From assembly GCF_008831285.2 (NCBI RefSeq), contig NC_045146.1, forward strand, positions 4,536,972 to 4,600,971: a stretch of 64,000 nt of DNA, in the 5' to 3' direction. Below are positions 33,400 through 46,375 of the stretch, piece by piece. Position 1 is the first letter of the stretch; each line of letters begins with the position of its first letter. A model generated the notes under the pieces. The model saw only the letters and a program-made list of their open reading frames with translations. It was not told the DNA's origin and ran no database searches. Position numbers and translations under genes: made by a program. This stretch comes from Nymphaea colorata (lineage: Eukaryota > Streptophyta > Magnoliopsida > Nymphaeales > Nymphaeaceae).

Positions 33400-34380
33400 T
33401 TCGGGTCATCATCCCAATGCTTTATAAGAGGGTCAAACGCAATCCCATGATGAGAATGAGATGCTTCTCAAATCTATCTAAGAATGAGAGATCAATTGGG
33501 TTGTCTGGGAGGTTCATGACTGCTCGCTAGGGCCAGATGTCTTTCCTAATTTTTTCTTTCAAAAGAAGTGGGAAGTAGTCGGTTCTGATGTCTCAAAGGC
33601 CATAAAAGATTTATTTTCTTAGAAGGAAAAATGTTAATGGAAATCGGCAGGAATCATATTATGTTGCTCAAGGAAAAGAAAAATTCTATTCATATATCAA
33701 ATTTTGGTTCTATAGCATTGGGAAACAATATTTTATGTTCATAACAACAGTAATGGTTTTAGAATGGAGGGGATTCTTTCCAAGCTTATTTTCAGCACAC
33801 AAGCACTTGTTTTGGTAGGTTAGGACCTTGACAACTTCTGCTACTTAATGACACATGAGATGCTCCATTTCATGGTTAAAGGTAGGAATGCCTATTTTTG
33901 CTTTAAAATTGACCTTTTCAAATGGATTAATTGGTCAATTTTTAGGGTTTCCCTTTAACATTTTGAATTCAATGAGACATGAGTGGATAGGGTCACAAAA
34001 ACAGTCATCACAACTTCATACATTATGTTGATAAACACCATTGAAGGACAATGTTTTAATATTGAGAAGGGCCTCTAGTGAGGAGACCTTCTATCTCCAT
34101 ATCTATATTTTATTGTGATGGAGGTTTTTATATAAGAATTCAGGCTGCAATAATGAGTTGTAGCATAGAAGCCCCAATTTTGAAGAATGAGATCCTAGGG
34201 GTGGCCATTGACACGTATGCTGACAATATTATGCTATTTTTTAAGCATGCTTAGAAGTGTGTTTAGATAGTCAAAAGCATTTTTTGTGATATAGAGGCGA
34301 GTGTTGGTATGTTAATAAACGCTGACAAGTCTCATTTTTTCTCAGTTTTACTTAAGCAATAACCATTGTACTACTATTTC
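33400..34380 (+). pseudogene. LINE reverse-transcriptase domain, degenerate
   Basis: Visible landmarks in order: SYFKRIFSKDSPS, ENEMLLKSI, GPDVFPNFFFQKKWEVVGSD then VSKAIKDLFS, EGILSKLIFSTQALVLVG, ITTSYIMLIN, LSPYLYFIVMEVF and KSHFF-like SLIFSQF. They match the LINE pattern GPDGF...FFxKxW..V..D, FIPGRQ..DN...HE, GxxLRQGDPLSPYLF, YADD and KS. The YADD catalytic box can be read as TYADNIMLFF, with the second Asp replaced by Asn, so the enzyme is dead even apart from the stops. In living elements this enzyme copies the LINE RNA into the chromosome at a nick. Confidence 0.85.
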
Positions 34381-34559
34381 TCAATGCTTTGGATAGTTGA
34401 GAGGTTCATTTCCCACTAAATATTTGTGAATACATTTATCCCCAGAGGTTCATTTATCCTGTTGAGGGGCATGTTCCTATCATATGCAAGAAAATCTGCC
34501 TAATTAAATTTGTTTTGGTAACCTTATCAAATATTGGTTTATACTAAGATGTCTCCTTT

Positions 34560-35760
34560 TGGTAGCCAAAAAGTTTGGAAGATTTAGCTTGCAAGCTTTT
34601 TTGGGGAGAAGTGGAAGAACCAAAAAAGTTATCATATAGCTTGGAATAATTTTTCACTAATTGTTAGGGAAGGTGGAGTATGTATTAGAAGATTTCTGTT
34701 ATTTGGCCTACGTGATCCTTCTAGGTGATTCGCTTTGGGCTTCTTCTTCCTGGAATGGATATTTTAGAATGAAGAGCATGTGGGGGATTTAAGGCTGAAA
34801 AATATGTTTCTCCTTTATGTGATATCATGTGGGCTTGAAGAAAAATTAGTTGTAGAATTCTTTATAGGTTCATGATGGTAATCTTGCTAAATTCTAATTG
34901 GACCCATGGCAGCAAATAGTCATGATCCATTAAATCAGTTTTGAAGACTATGAGTTGGTTAGGTCTAAATTGGACATGAGTATGTGGGAAGTTATTGCTA
35001 CTTATGGAGATGTTGATTTGAGATAGATTATGCATGAATTGTAAATGACAGTTGTAAAGTTCTCTTGGCTAGTCCTGATATGCTAGTTTAAAAGGTACAG
35101 GTAAACCAATTCAATGAAGAAGGCAGATATGGCAACCAATCAAACATAAAGATGTTTATGTTGTGTGGAGAGCTCAAATATAGCTAGGTTATTCAATTCA
35201 TAAGGCATGTTGTCTCTCTTATGTTGGCAATTTTGCTAGATTACCTACTGAGAAGCCACTCCAAGGAATAGTGTTTTAGATGGCCACAAGATGTATTTCT
35301 TTGCAAAAAAGTGTCTGAATCTTTATATTGTCCTTTTCATTTTCAACCAATATTTGGCATTTTGTGGTCTCATATTTTGGTGATGAAGGTTCCTAGTGTA
35401 GATTTTTGTTTGGAGGTCTCATGTGGTCCAAGAAAAGATTTTCCTATAAGGAGCTTCAAAAATATTTGCTGATATGTTTGAATGTTATAATATGGATTGT
35501 TATGAAAACAAGTTGCTCAAAAGGAAGTCATCATGCCCATAAATCATGAAAAATAGAAGTTGTGGGAAGCTTGCAGTGAGATTTTTTTATAAACAGGGTG
35601 GTGATCAGGCTCTAATAATTTGGTTAAATGCTACAAGTCTTAAATCGAAGAGGTGGATGAATAGTTGAGGTTGCATCTTGCGTGATGAAGGGAAAATAGT
35701 GTTGTGTAGGGACTCTGTGGGTCGAGGTTATTTGAGTGATCAATGGACTATCATTGATGG
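34560..35760 (+). pseudogene. LINE post-RT, zf-RVT-like and RNase H-like remnant
   Basis: FFGEKWKNQKSYHIAWNNFS, followed by EGGVCIRR, matches the conserved LWxG....K..HxVAW..VC.PK.EGGLGIR segment that follows the LINE reverse transcriptase. About 250 codons later a stretch reading KVPSVDFCLEV resembles zf-RVT. Near 35610-35720, WLNATSLKSKRW...GCILRDEGKIVL resembles the RNase H start (N-x-D-x-S...GGIIRDxxGxxL). The last two are weak. Confidence 0.6.
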
Positions 35761-37795
35761 GGTGAACATAATGTTTGTAGAAGTTCCTCGCTAGAGGGTT
35801 TTATAATTATTGTTCTAGCATATGTTAGATCTATTTCTTTAACATCGAATTGTAGTAGATGGAAGAGATGGGTCTGTAGTTCTTTTGTGAATAGGTATGC
35901 TTTTCTAACAGATTTTCTAGTTTGAATGCTGTTTAGATACAAAACTTCTCAATTTTGCATATGGCCATTGAATCCAAAAGATGAGACCTATCCTATTGGT
36001 ACAAGGCCTAACCATTCATGGCATCTTTACCAAGAGTAACCGGACCGAGGACAAAGTTTATGGCCTAAGTCTAAGTTCTGATTGACGTCTTGGCTTATTG
36101 AAATAGAAATAAACATGCCTTGGTTTTGGAAAACCTTGAAATTTTGAAATCTAAGCAGATCTTCAAACTTAGGAATTACATGAACTGATAAAATGATTAG
36201 GGACTTAGTTTATGTTCATGATCATCATCGATCCATGCAAACAGAACCTATGTCTAATATGATGCATGTAAAACTATGTTCAAGCGTAAGTGATATGAAG
36301 GTCCAATATCATGATTCATATTTCAAATTTAAACTGGGTTAATCAAGATCCAGTTTGAAATCCGACTAAGGTCTATGTCTAAATTTGAGATCCAAAGTCT
36401 CCTGATCCAATTTCGAAATTTAAGTTGAAAGTTTAGATCCAAAGTTCAAGGATTTGATCCAATATAAATTTGAGTTCATTTGCCCAATGATATAGCTTGA
36501 TTCAATAGAAGCTCATGTGGTTTGGGCCTCCGAGACTTGGAATTGACCTAGCTAGGGCTTGACCAAGATGACTCTAAGTTAAATTAAATTAGAGTTTGCA
36601 TTGAGGGCTAGCCAATGGGAGTTCCTATTTGACCAAGGTGAGAACCTAAGTTAAAGTAGAAATATCTTCACTAGGTTCTAGGTTTAATATAAGGATTGAC
36701 CATGATTGGTCAAACTTGAACATGATCAAGTCCCGATCAAATTGGGAACAATCCTAGTGGGGTCTATATAGGAGGTCCAAGTAGTAAGCGTAGTAGGCTG
36801 AATATTCGGTCCAGATTTAAACATTGAGGGGGTTCAATGGTGGCCAGCTAAGCTGAGCCAGACTCAAACTCTTGGGCTGCACCAGGTCAAGTTATAGTGG
36901 GTGATAGGACTGATGTGAGTTATGTTATATATGACTCAAATTGGGTTTAGGCCTAAACTAGGTCTAAACCATGCTTGAAGTTTAAGACTTTAGAAAAAAA
37001 AAAATCGGAAACTGGAAGAAAATGTGCATTTGAAAATTATGTTCTTGAAAGTGAATTGATGTAAATCCTAGGTCGAGCTGACATGGCAGGGCTATTGTCG
37101 CATGACATGCTACTAATCAGTCACGCTTATCTTTTGCATGGTCATATATCTAGGTGCATGATTTAAAACACAAATGCATATGCATGATCGTAACATACAA
37201 GAAAGTAAACTATATTGTGACATGCATTAATTCTTCATATGAAGTGAAATTGAAATCATAAATGAACCAAAGTGATAGAAGTGGCTTTACCTACCTTACA
37301 TTGTCTAGCCTAATAGATATTTTTGTAAATCTATCTAGAAAGCAGAAAAGTTAAACTACATCATGCTTAATAGAAATTAAACCAACCTAGTTAGGCATTC
37401 AAAAAAAGAATAAACTAACCTAGGAATGCAAAGCAAACTAGACTAACCTAGACATGCTAAGTATAAAAGAAAACCCAGAACATGCTATCCAAGAAATCAT
37501 AAAAGAGAACAACTAGATTGGAAAACAAAAAGAAAAGAGAGAAGAAAAAAGAAAATTACCTGACTCGCGTCTCCTTCTCCTGACCCTAACCATGACTCCA
37601 GCTCCCTCTTTTGTTCTTAGTTAGCTAGCTTGATTTCCCACTGTTGTGACTCAAATGAAACCTAAACTTAGATTTAGAGAGCCTATAAAAATGTACTTTC
37701 TCTCTTGAGTTTTTCAAGCACTTCAATGGAATTGCTTAGATATGGGTGTAGCCAGGAAAGTGGGGTTGGGGGGATGTCCCTTTTCTATAGTACTC

Positions 37796-37814
37796 AGAGG
37801 GGTTCGACCCCTCT
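37796..37814. repeat. Perfect 8-bp-stem hairpin
   Basis: AGAGGGGT-TCG-ACCCCTCT. It lies after GTGTAGCCAGGAAAGTGGGG, which resembles the ends of hAT-like miniature elements, so it may be part of a decayed one. Confidence 0.85.
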
Positions 37815-38210
37815 TGAGATTTTTGATACATGATTAAATAGTTGGTGGCTCTCTTCAGTTTGAAGACTCAAAATCATAAATTAAAACGAGATTTCTAAAA
37901 TGAATTCATTTGTATCTTGCTCAATTTTAATTAGAACCCAATTATGCAAAAAGGAGTGTGTTCCCAGAGAAGTGTTGATCAATTCTTGCAAAAAATATTT
38001 GCTTACATGTGCAGTAGATGATGAATGATGCATGAACACGAAAGAGAGAAAGCACACGTCAAATCATATAGTATAACTGGACTTCAATAGACAAAAAAAA
38101 TCATTATGGCTCTGTATGAATACCAATTTGGATTTTATCTATGCCAACCTGCTCAATTTGGAATTCTGCATAGTTCATGCTTCTATATAGACTGACATTT
38201 GGCATAGAAT

Positions 38211-38264
38211 GAGAAATTGAGAATGAAATGAGAAATTGACAATGAAATGAGAAATTGATAATGC
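38211..38264. repeat. 19-bp tandem repeat, nearly three copies
   Basis: Units of GAGAAATTGANAATGAAAT start at 38211, 38230 and 38249; the last is partial. Confidence 0.9.
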
Positions 38265-40035
38265 ATTAAATGACTATAGTGCACATGAATGTTCAAATGT
38301 GGACCATGAACTTGGATTTTGAGATATGATAGGAAGATTTAGATTATGATAGGAAGAATTAGATCAGGATCTTCAATTGGGTTATCAGATATGAAATGAT
38401 GAATCTTGATCTGTGCATGCAGATCCCAGATTTGGAATCTGGATCAAATTCTGGATAAAATATTTGATTGGGCGTAGACCCTGGATCTAACTTGCTTTGG
38501 GCTGCATGGGTTCAGACTCAATCAAACACGCTGGGCTTGAGGGTGATCTAGGTCAAGACACAGTTGGACGCAGATATGACAGTGCCAAGGTCAAATGGGT
38601 TTCATTCTGGTTTGACCAGGTTCAACCTTGAGCTGGTTAAGTTCTAAGTAGGCTCAAACCCTGCATGTGCCTATTGGGTTCGATATCGACATTTATAAAC
38701 TCTAACTTGTCTTCATGTGGCTCCTAACTTAAGTTGAACAAGAAATATGCATGTATTGGCAAAAAATGAAATGTCCTTGGCAAAAAACTAAGTTCAATGG
38801 TAATGTAGGCAAGCTGACTACACATGAAGGTGTGCAAGGTAGTAGGGAGGTGACCTATGAAATTTGACTAAACATGACTTTATTTGGCCCTCCAAAACTC
38901 ATTTTTTCGAAAATCACTGGTATCAAAAACAAACATTTGTTAAAGGCAAGATGCAAAGTTTCAATTTAGGACATGTCAGTCTGATCTGGAGTTAAAAATA
39001 CTATGTTGAGGAATATCTAATCACAGCGGTATGAAGAAACTAAATAACTGATTCCTGGATTGATCATAATTAAGCTTAGCAATGTTTGAAACTGGACAAG
39101 TTTTAGTGAATTTGTAAAACTACAAATAAGCTCAATCAGGAATGATTGAACTAAAACTGAAGTCAAGAATACTTAGGTTGAGCACTAAAGAATGTGATCC
39201 TAGCTCGCAGTAAGTTGCATGTTTAGGATTGAGAGACTTTTAGCTCAAACCTACTAAAATGAATGACATAGCAACACTTTGGTTTCAGGACAATTGCTCT
39301 AGAACTCAAATATGAATCATAGAACTGAAAGTAACTCAAGAAATACTCTATGGACATTGAGGAGACCCTATGTGGAACTCAGTATGGTCTAATAGGGTTT
39401 TGGCGATTCCAAGATGTGGATGATCCAAGTGGACTGTTCTGGTTAGAGTGAACTGGTTATGAGATAAGATAAATCTGGCGGCTTGACTCTAAAGATTCCT
39501 ATGGACTTGTAAAGGTGAGAATTATCTTGATTGCTTAGGTGTTAGGTATTTCTCGAATTTTTCTATGAAATTCCCAATTTTGAGCTAAAACTAGCACATA
39601 GTAGGGTTAAAATAGTCTTTTTCAGGGTGGTGGCAACCTAAGTGATATGGGTTCAGGTTCTTGGTTTGTGAATGAAGTTCTTAAGAGTTCTATTTTGATA
39701 AATCTCAACGTACTATTAAAATGCTATGTCGAAAACCAGTTCAAAATCACATTCTAAATGGTAAAATGAACATTTTATCTTGTGACAAACATGAGGCGTC
39801 TACAAATGATCGATAAGGAACCTTGCTTATTTCTTATGAGGCATTATATGTCTTGTATTGTGCTTTCCTTGTTGCTAATCAGGCTTTGTAAAGTGGTTGT
39901 TAGGTTTGATCGCCCTTAGCTTTTTGTATCTTTTTCATTCTTTATTCTTTGTATTGTCCAGCGGTTTTATGTTTTTCTCTCTACATTTTTTAGAACCACT
40001 CGGTTGTGATCGAGTTTTGCCTCTCTCTTTCTCTC

Positions 40036-40121
40036 AAACCGTTGGCCGCTGCTAAGCCAAAGGTTTCTATTTTTCACCTTTTGTTTCTTTCACTCTTTGA
40101 AGAATCCTAACCACTGCTGAT

Positions 40122-40156
<35 letters not shown>

Positions 40157-40159
40157 CTC

Positions 40160-40193
<34 letters not shown>

Positions 40194-40470
40194 AAACCCT
40201 GCGAATGAGGGTCTGTTTCTCTTTTTTTTTCTTCTCCTTTCCTCTTGACTTCTCTCCCAGAGAAACCCTCGACCACCATGCCTGAGGGTTTCTCTATCTC
40301 TCTGTGCTCCTCTCTCTATCTCTATATTTCTCTCTCCATCAATCTATTTTTCTCTATTCCAAACCCTTGACCACTATGGTCCATGGTCTCTGTCTCTTAC
40401 CATGGTTGACTGCCGTTGCATTTTCTATATTTCGCCCTTTCAAACCATCCACCACCATTCTCAATAGTTT

Positions 40471-40508
<38 letters not shown>
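40036..40508. repeat. TC-rich minisatellite with a degenerate AAACCCTNGACCACCATGG unit
   Basis: A word of the form CAAACCCTTGACCACTATGG followed by CTGAGGGT or CATGGTCT and then TCTCTCTC recurs in varied form at about 40036, 40100, 40192, 40261, 40359 and 40441. Long (TC)n runs lie between the units at 40124-40193 and 40474-40507. A related unit occurs at about 33043. Confidence 0.7.
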
Positions 40509-40510
<2 letters not shown>

Positions 40511-41225
40511 GGCCAGTTCAACCCACCTTGGACCTAAGATACGTCCATCTCTTGGCGTATCTCAGGTCAAATATGATTTCCTTTCACATAGCAATGAATC
40601 AAATGTATATCCATCGAATATTTGATTAGCATGTTGGTGAAATAATAAGAATAATTACAAAAGAAGTATTTTTCCAAGTGAAATTTTCATAGTTTTTTAT
40701 TTGAAGGTAAAAGGAAATCATTCATGCATTTCGGCATGTGATCACACCAAAGAGTTGTCTGGCACTAAAAAACACTATAATTAATAATTGGGAACCCGTT
40801 TGACCCATTAGGCCACAACAGTCTTCTTTTCATGTTCATTTTCAGACGAGCAACAAATAAAAGCCCAATTTCAGCTCAAACGGAACTAAAGAAAATGATT
40901 TTGCTTGGTTTTCTCTTTACCGCGCAGCGCCTTTGATTACTCATTACCTGCAACACATTAAAGTTAAACCAGTATCGAGAGAAGAAGCAAGATATATTTG
41001 GTCTATCAAATTCTAAATGTGTGTTGCTTTTCAAACTTCCTATATCCAATTCATATTGTGGTGGTCTTCAAGGATCAATTTAAGATCGGTCTGTGAGCTA
41101 AAGAAAATTGTTATATATACATGTTCTGCATCACTAGGAGGACATTCTGACTGGGCTATTGATCTTAGGAATATCACAGGGTGGAAATTAAGTTCAAGAA
41201 AATTGAAACTTAACTGCATTTAAAG
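40509..41225. other. Stretch without recognised gene
   Basis: Nothing recognised. Confidence 0.25.
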
Positions 41226-41227
41226 AT

Positions 41228-41306
41228 ACTGAAATACCCCTTATAGAAGGTCAAAGGTTTCGATTAAAGAAACTCATTTGCTTTCTCATTTGAGGGGTAT
41301 TTCAGT
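41228..41306. repeat. 14-bp perfect inverted repeat, 51-bp loop
   Basis: ACTGAAATACCCCT (41228-41241) and AGGGGTATTTCAGT (41293-41306) are exact reverse complements. This is possibly the core of a very small fold-back element. Confidence 0.85.
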
Positions 41307-43312
<2,006 letters not shown>

Positions 43313-43315
43313 CAA

Positions 43316-43510
43316 GGAGGGAATTGGTGTAATGGTTAGAAGTGGATACTGGCAGACAGTCAATTTCTATTTTAAGTGGCAGGGCATCAACTTCTTCTAC
43401 CACAAAAGGGTATGTATAGTTATGCACCAAAAGCAGGCCTGTGTAAGTCAAGGAGACAAGGGGTAGGGTAGGATTTTCGGCCCTCCGCCGCGCGATGGGT
43501 CTCTTCATTC
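43316..43510 (+). mobile_element. tRNA-derived SINE-like element
   Basis: TGGTGTAATGGTTAGAAG is a near-perfect tRNA-type A box. About 45 bases later AGGGCATCAACTTC can be a decayed B box. The downstream body (GGAGACAAGGGGTAGGGTAG, then TTTTCGGCCCTCCGCCG) is locally GC-rich and looks like a plant SINE body. No poly(A) or T tail or target duplication was fixed. Confidence 0.45.
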
Positions 43511-43790
43511 ACCTAGAGCACAGAGTTTCACTATTAATGCATGTAGTTAAAACGAAAAAGATTGTAAAAACATGATTGTATGTTAATCGCAACTAACAAT
43601 GGGAGGTGCTGAATGCTGTAATTACCAAGTCCCTTGTCAGTTGTGAGTGTTTTATGTGAACCGACTTGAGGGCCAGTTGGGGAGTAGGCCAATTAAAATA
43701 TGATTGTGTAAATTGTGACTTTGGATAGAAGTGTGCAAATGGTGACTTTACATATCGAGAGTCACCCAAATTACTCATGAAAAGGGCTCC
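43511..43790. other. Stretch without recognised gene
   Basis: Nothing recognised. Confidence 0.2.
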
Positions 43791-43925
43791 AATCTATCAT
43801 GATGGATAGTTGACAGAAAAACAAAGAGATAAATGTGTGAATAAATACTAAATAAAAAAATGTCCATCAATTTTTTCTCATTATTTTTCTTTCAATCGTC
43901 TGTCACGATAGATCAAATGACCCTC
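43791..43925. mobile_element. Fold-back miniature element, copy 1
   Basis: The left arm (TCTATCATGATGGATAGTTGAC, then AAAAACAAAGAG) and the right arm (CATTATTTTTCTTTCAATCG, then GTCACGATAGATCAAATGACC) are imperfect complements around an AT-rich centre. A second, related element follows at 43995-44115. Confidence 0.55.
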
Positions 43926-43994
43926 ATAAGTGAGTTAAGTAACTATGGATAGCTAGCCAGAGTCAGCCAGCTATCTAACCAGCGCCTATTTGAA

Positions 43995-44115
43995 GCAGAT
44001 GGATGGTTGAAAAAAAACAAGGAGAAAATGTATAAATAGTAAATGACAAAAATACCTATCACCTTTTTTTCCTATTTTTCCCTTAACCGTCCATCATGTT
44101 TGATCGGATGGTCCT
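43995..44115. mobile_element. Fold-back miniature element, copy 2
   Basis: The left arm GATGGATGGTTGAAAAAAAA and the right arm CCCTTAACCGTCCATCATG, then TTGATCGGATGGTCC, pair imperfectly. The core words are the same as in copy 1. Elements of this kind with ATGGACGGTT arms are common Mutator-like miniature elements in plants; the assignment here is by resemblance. Confidence 0.55.
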
Positions 44116-44378
44116 GATTGGGGGGTTGGGGGGTGTGGGGGAAATCTCTCAAGGGACTGATATCTGAAAGATGGTAGTTAGGTGAAATATAGGGGAATGA
44201 GTACTTGAGAGGGAAAAGTTTCGAAAGTATGAAAGTGAATTGCGTCTCGTATACATCAATCATCAATTTCAGAAAGTGGTATGAGCTATGCAAGCCAAGG
44301 AGAAAGCATATGCTAGTCTAAACCAAATGAATGGAATTTGAAATCACATCTAACCTGGCCCCACTGATGACTTGCTGG

Positions 44379-44625
44379 GCGTTTGGATCGCAAACGTAAA
44401 GTGGTATGAGATCTTACTTTCCAGGACTTCTGATGCAACCCTGTTGGGAGATGTAAATGAAATAATAATACGCACAAGCAGTAGTTTTGAGGATTTCAGA
44501 GCCGTAATTCTTACAAGTTTGAATGATGCAGAAATTACATCATGGTTTTGTAATCCTTGGACTTGAAAGGCAATGGGCTCTTAAGTCGGATTCTCAAAAT
44601 CGTAGATCTGAGGCAATCAAAGGGA
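44379..44625. mobile_element. Possible Tourist-like inverted-repeat element
   Basis: The left end GGGCGTTTGGATCGCAAACG opposes the right end GGCAATCAAAGGGAGC (complement GCTCCCTTTGATTGCC). The right arm resembles that of the 29836-30139 element. The match is weak and no clean TTA pair was seen. Confidence 0.35.
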
Positions 44626-44999
44626 GCTTTTTTGAAAATACTTGTCATTTCTTCTAATTTTTTCGGTTACTAACTTGTCCAGTTTGAATTCATATTGTTA
44701 GAGAAAGTGAGAGGGAGATGACACAAAAAAAAAAAAGGTGACCAGATGCCAACAAGTTATGGAAGGAAAAAAAGGAAGAAGACACGCAAGTGGCGGGCTA
44801 AAGGGCACTATTTTTGGAAATTCTCATTTGTTAAGGACGCAATATATATAATTGAGCAAATAATTTTGAAACATTATATAAAAAGAAAAAGAAAAACTTT
44901 GGGGCTGGTGTGAGCAACTGGCCGCACCAGCCCACACGTAGCTCCATGGTTGGAAGTGGGCATAACCAATAAGCACAGAGAGAGAGAGGTGGTAGAAGT
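44626..44999. other. Stretch without recognised gene
   Basis: Nothing recognised. Confidence 0.2.
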
Positions 45000-45420
45000 A
45001 GGGATATCAACAGATCGAATTCAGATCAGATACCCTTAATCATATCTGCTTTTTCAGATATTCATATACTCATATTTGAATTTGGATTCAAATATGAAAA
45101 AAAAAGTCGTATCCAAATTCAAAATCTCAATTTACAATCCAAATCTGATTTTTATGTTCATATCTGAATCTGAATCCGAATTTTAAACCAGATCTTGCCA
45201 ATTTTCAAAATGTAATAGCATTAGACACAAGATATTCATCTAAAAATGATTCCGATTTGAATCCAATCGTATATTTATGTATATTTGAATCCGATCGGAC
45301 GCCATTTATTAACTCTAAATCTGATCTGATTTCTTATTCAAATATTAATTTTTTTTTTCATATCTAATTTTTTTCAGATCGGTTCGATCGGATTCAAATC
45401 GGACATATTGACATTGTAGG
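45000..45420. repeat. Degenerate AATCTGAATCC-type repeat
   Basis: Dense irregular words (TTGGATTCAAAT, GAATCTGAATCCG, AATCCGATCGGA). Same family as the 26-27 kb blocks. Confidence 0.6.
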
Positions 45421-46299
45421 TAGAAGCCACTTTAAAGGCCGCCAAAAACAGTGGGGCTGACCATGGTGACAGAGAGAGAAAGAGTGTGTATGTGTGTGTA
45501 AAGTCACATAAAAACTTTCGGAGTGCGACACAAACTCATACAATGAAGCGCATGTGCTTAGCTTCTATTGAGTTACTTTCACATCTAACTTGATAGCTAG
45601 AAAAGAATCGGCCTCCTTTTCAATGCGAGAAATGAATGTGAGAGGAATAATTGGCATCCAAGCAGCTGATGGATAACAAAGGAGAGTTGCCATCATTTTT
45701 TTTTTTTTTATGATGTTCGATCATAAGTTTAAACCATTTGCAGGCAGTAATTGTGAATTCGTAAGAGAATATTGGTCTGAAAATGCACTAGGTAGATAAT
45801 GGGAATGTCTAATATGATATCTGATCACTTCCAAACTACCTCTTGTCATCGTCTTGTCCCTTTCTTCTTCTTGATTAAAATTTTTCTAGTCAACTACTGC
45901 TTCAGGAATTCCACAACGAAAAGTTTCTGTTTCTGAGATCTCATCAAGTGCCTTGCCAATGAATTCTCTTGCTTACTTTCTCATGATGTTACGTAATTTG
46001 CAGCCCTTAATTCACGAATATCTTTCTGATTTGGATAGCTTTTGGCCCAATGTCGCCTTCTCTTATTTCCGTTAATGTCAAAATTATATTTTACATTGTT
46101 GAAAATACTTTTAACATGATTTGCTTCTTTCAAGCTAGAGAGAAAGAAAGAGCATAATCACAGGGGTAAGTTTATATTAGAGAGCAGCAAGGCAGCTACA
46201 CTTAGGAGGGTTTCCAAGGTTCTAATTTTTGTGATCGCTGTCATGCTCAAGTGTGTTGTTTCACTAGGTTACAAATGATGGCAAACACAAGACCATAGT
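45421..46299. other. Stretch without recognised gene
   Basis: Nothing recognised. Confidence 0.25.
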
Positions 46300-46304
46300 T
46301 AAAG

Positions 46305-46375
46305 GGAGACATTACGGCTCCAAAGCGACTCCGAACCATAAAATTATAAGGGTATGGCCTTGAAGGTATTACGCC
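46305..46375. repeat. Dispersed repeat, empty-site counterpart of the 53.3-kb locus
   Basis: CGACTCCGAACCATAAAATT, then ATAAGGGTATGGCCTTGAAGG, matches the flanks of the hAT-like insertion at 53364-53547 with no insertion present. Confidence 0.55.

Larger units (their letters stand above)
33305..35760 (+). mobile_element. L1-type LINE ORF2 remnant
   Basis: Reading the plus strand in order gives the region before the palm, the reverse transcriptase, the post-RT segment, a zf-RVT-like part and a weak RNase H-like segment. All are punctuated by stops and frameshifts. The order matches plant L1-clade LINEs. No 5' endonuclease and no poly(A) tail were identified, so both ends are approximate. Confidence 0.85.
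35761..40035. other. Stretch without recognised gene; degenerate intergenic repeats
   Basis: About 4.3 kb without coding signature. The blocks 36480-37000 and 38440-38700 share words such as GACCTAG, GGTCAAG, GTTTGACCA and GGGTTCAG, and look like diverged copies of one intergenic repeat. A hairpin (37796-37814) and a 19-bp triplicate (38211-38264) are listed separately. Confidence 0.3.

Noticed and set aside
44118-44142. G-quadruplex at GGGGGG-TT-GGGGGG-TGT-GGGGG
   Set aside because: Only three separate G tracts, so a standard four-tract fold is not assured.
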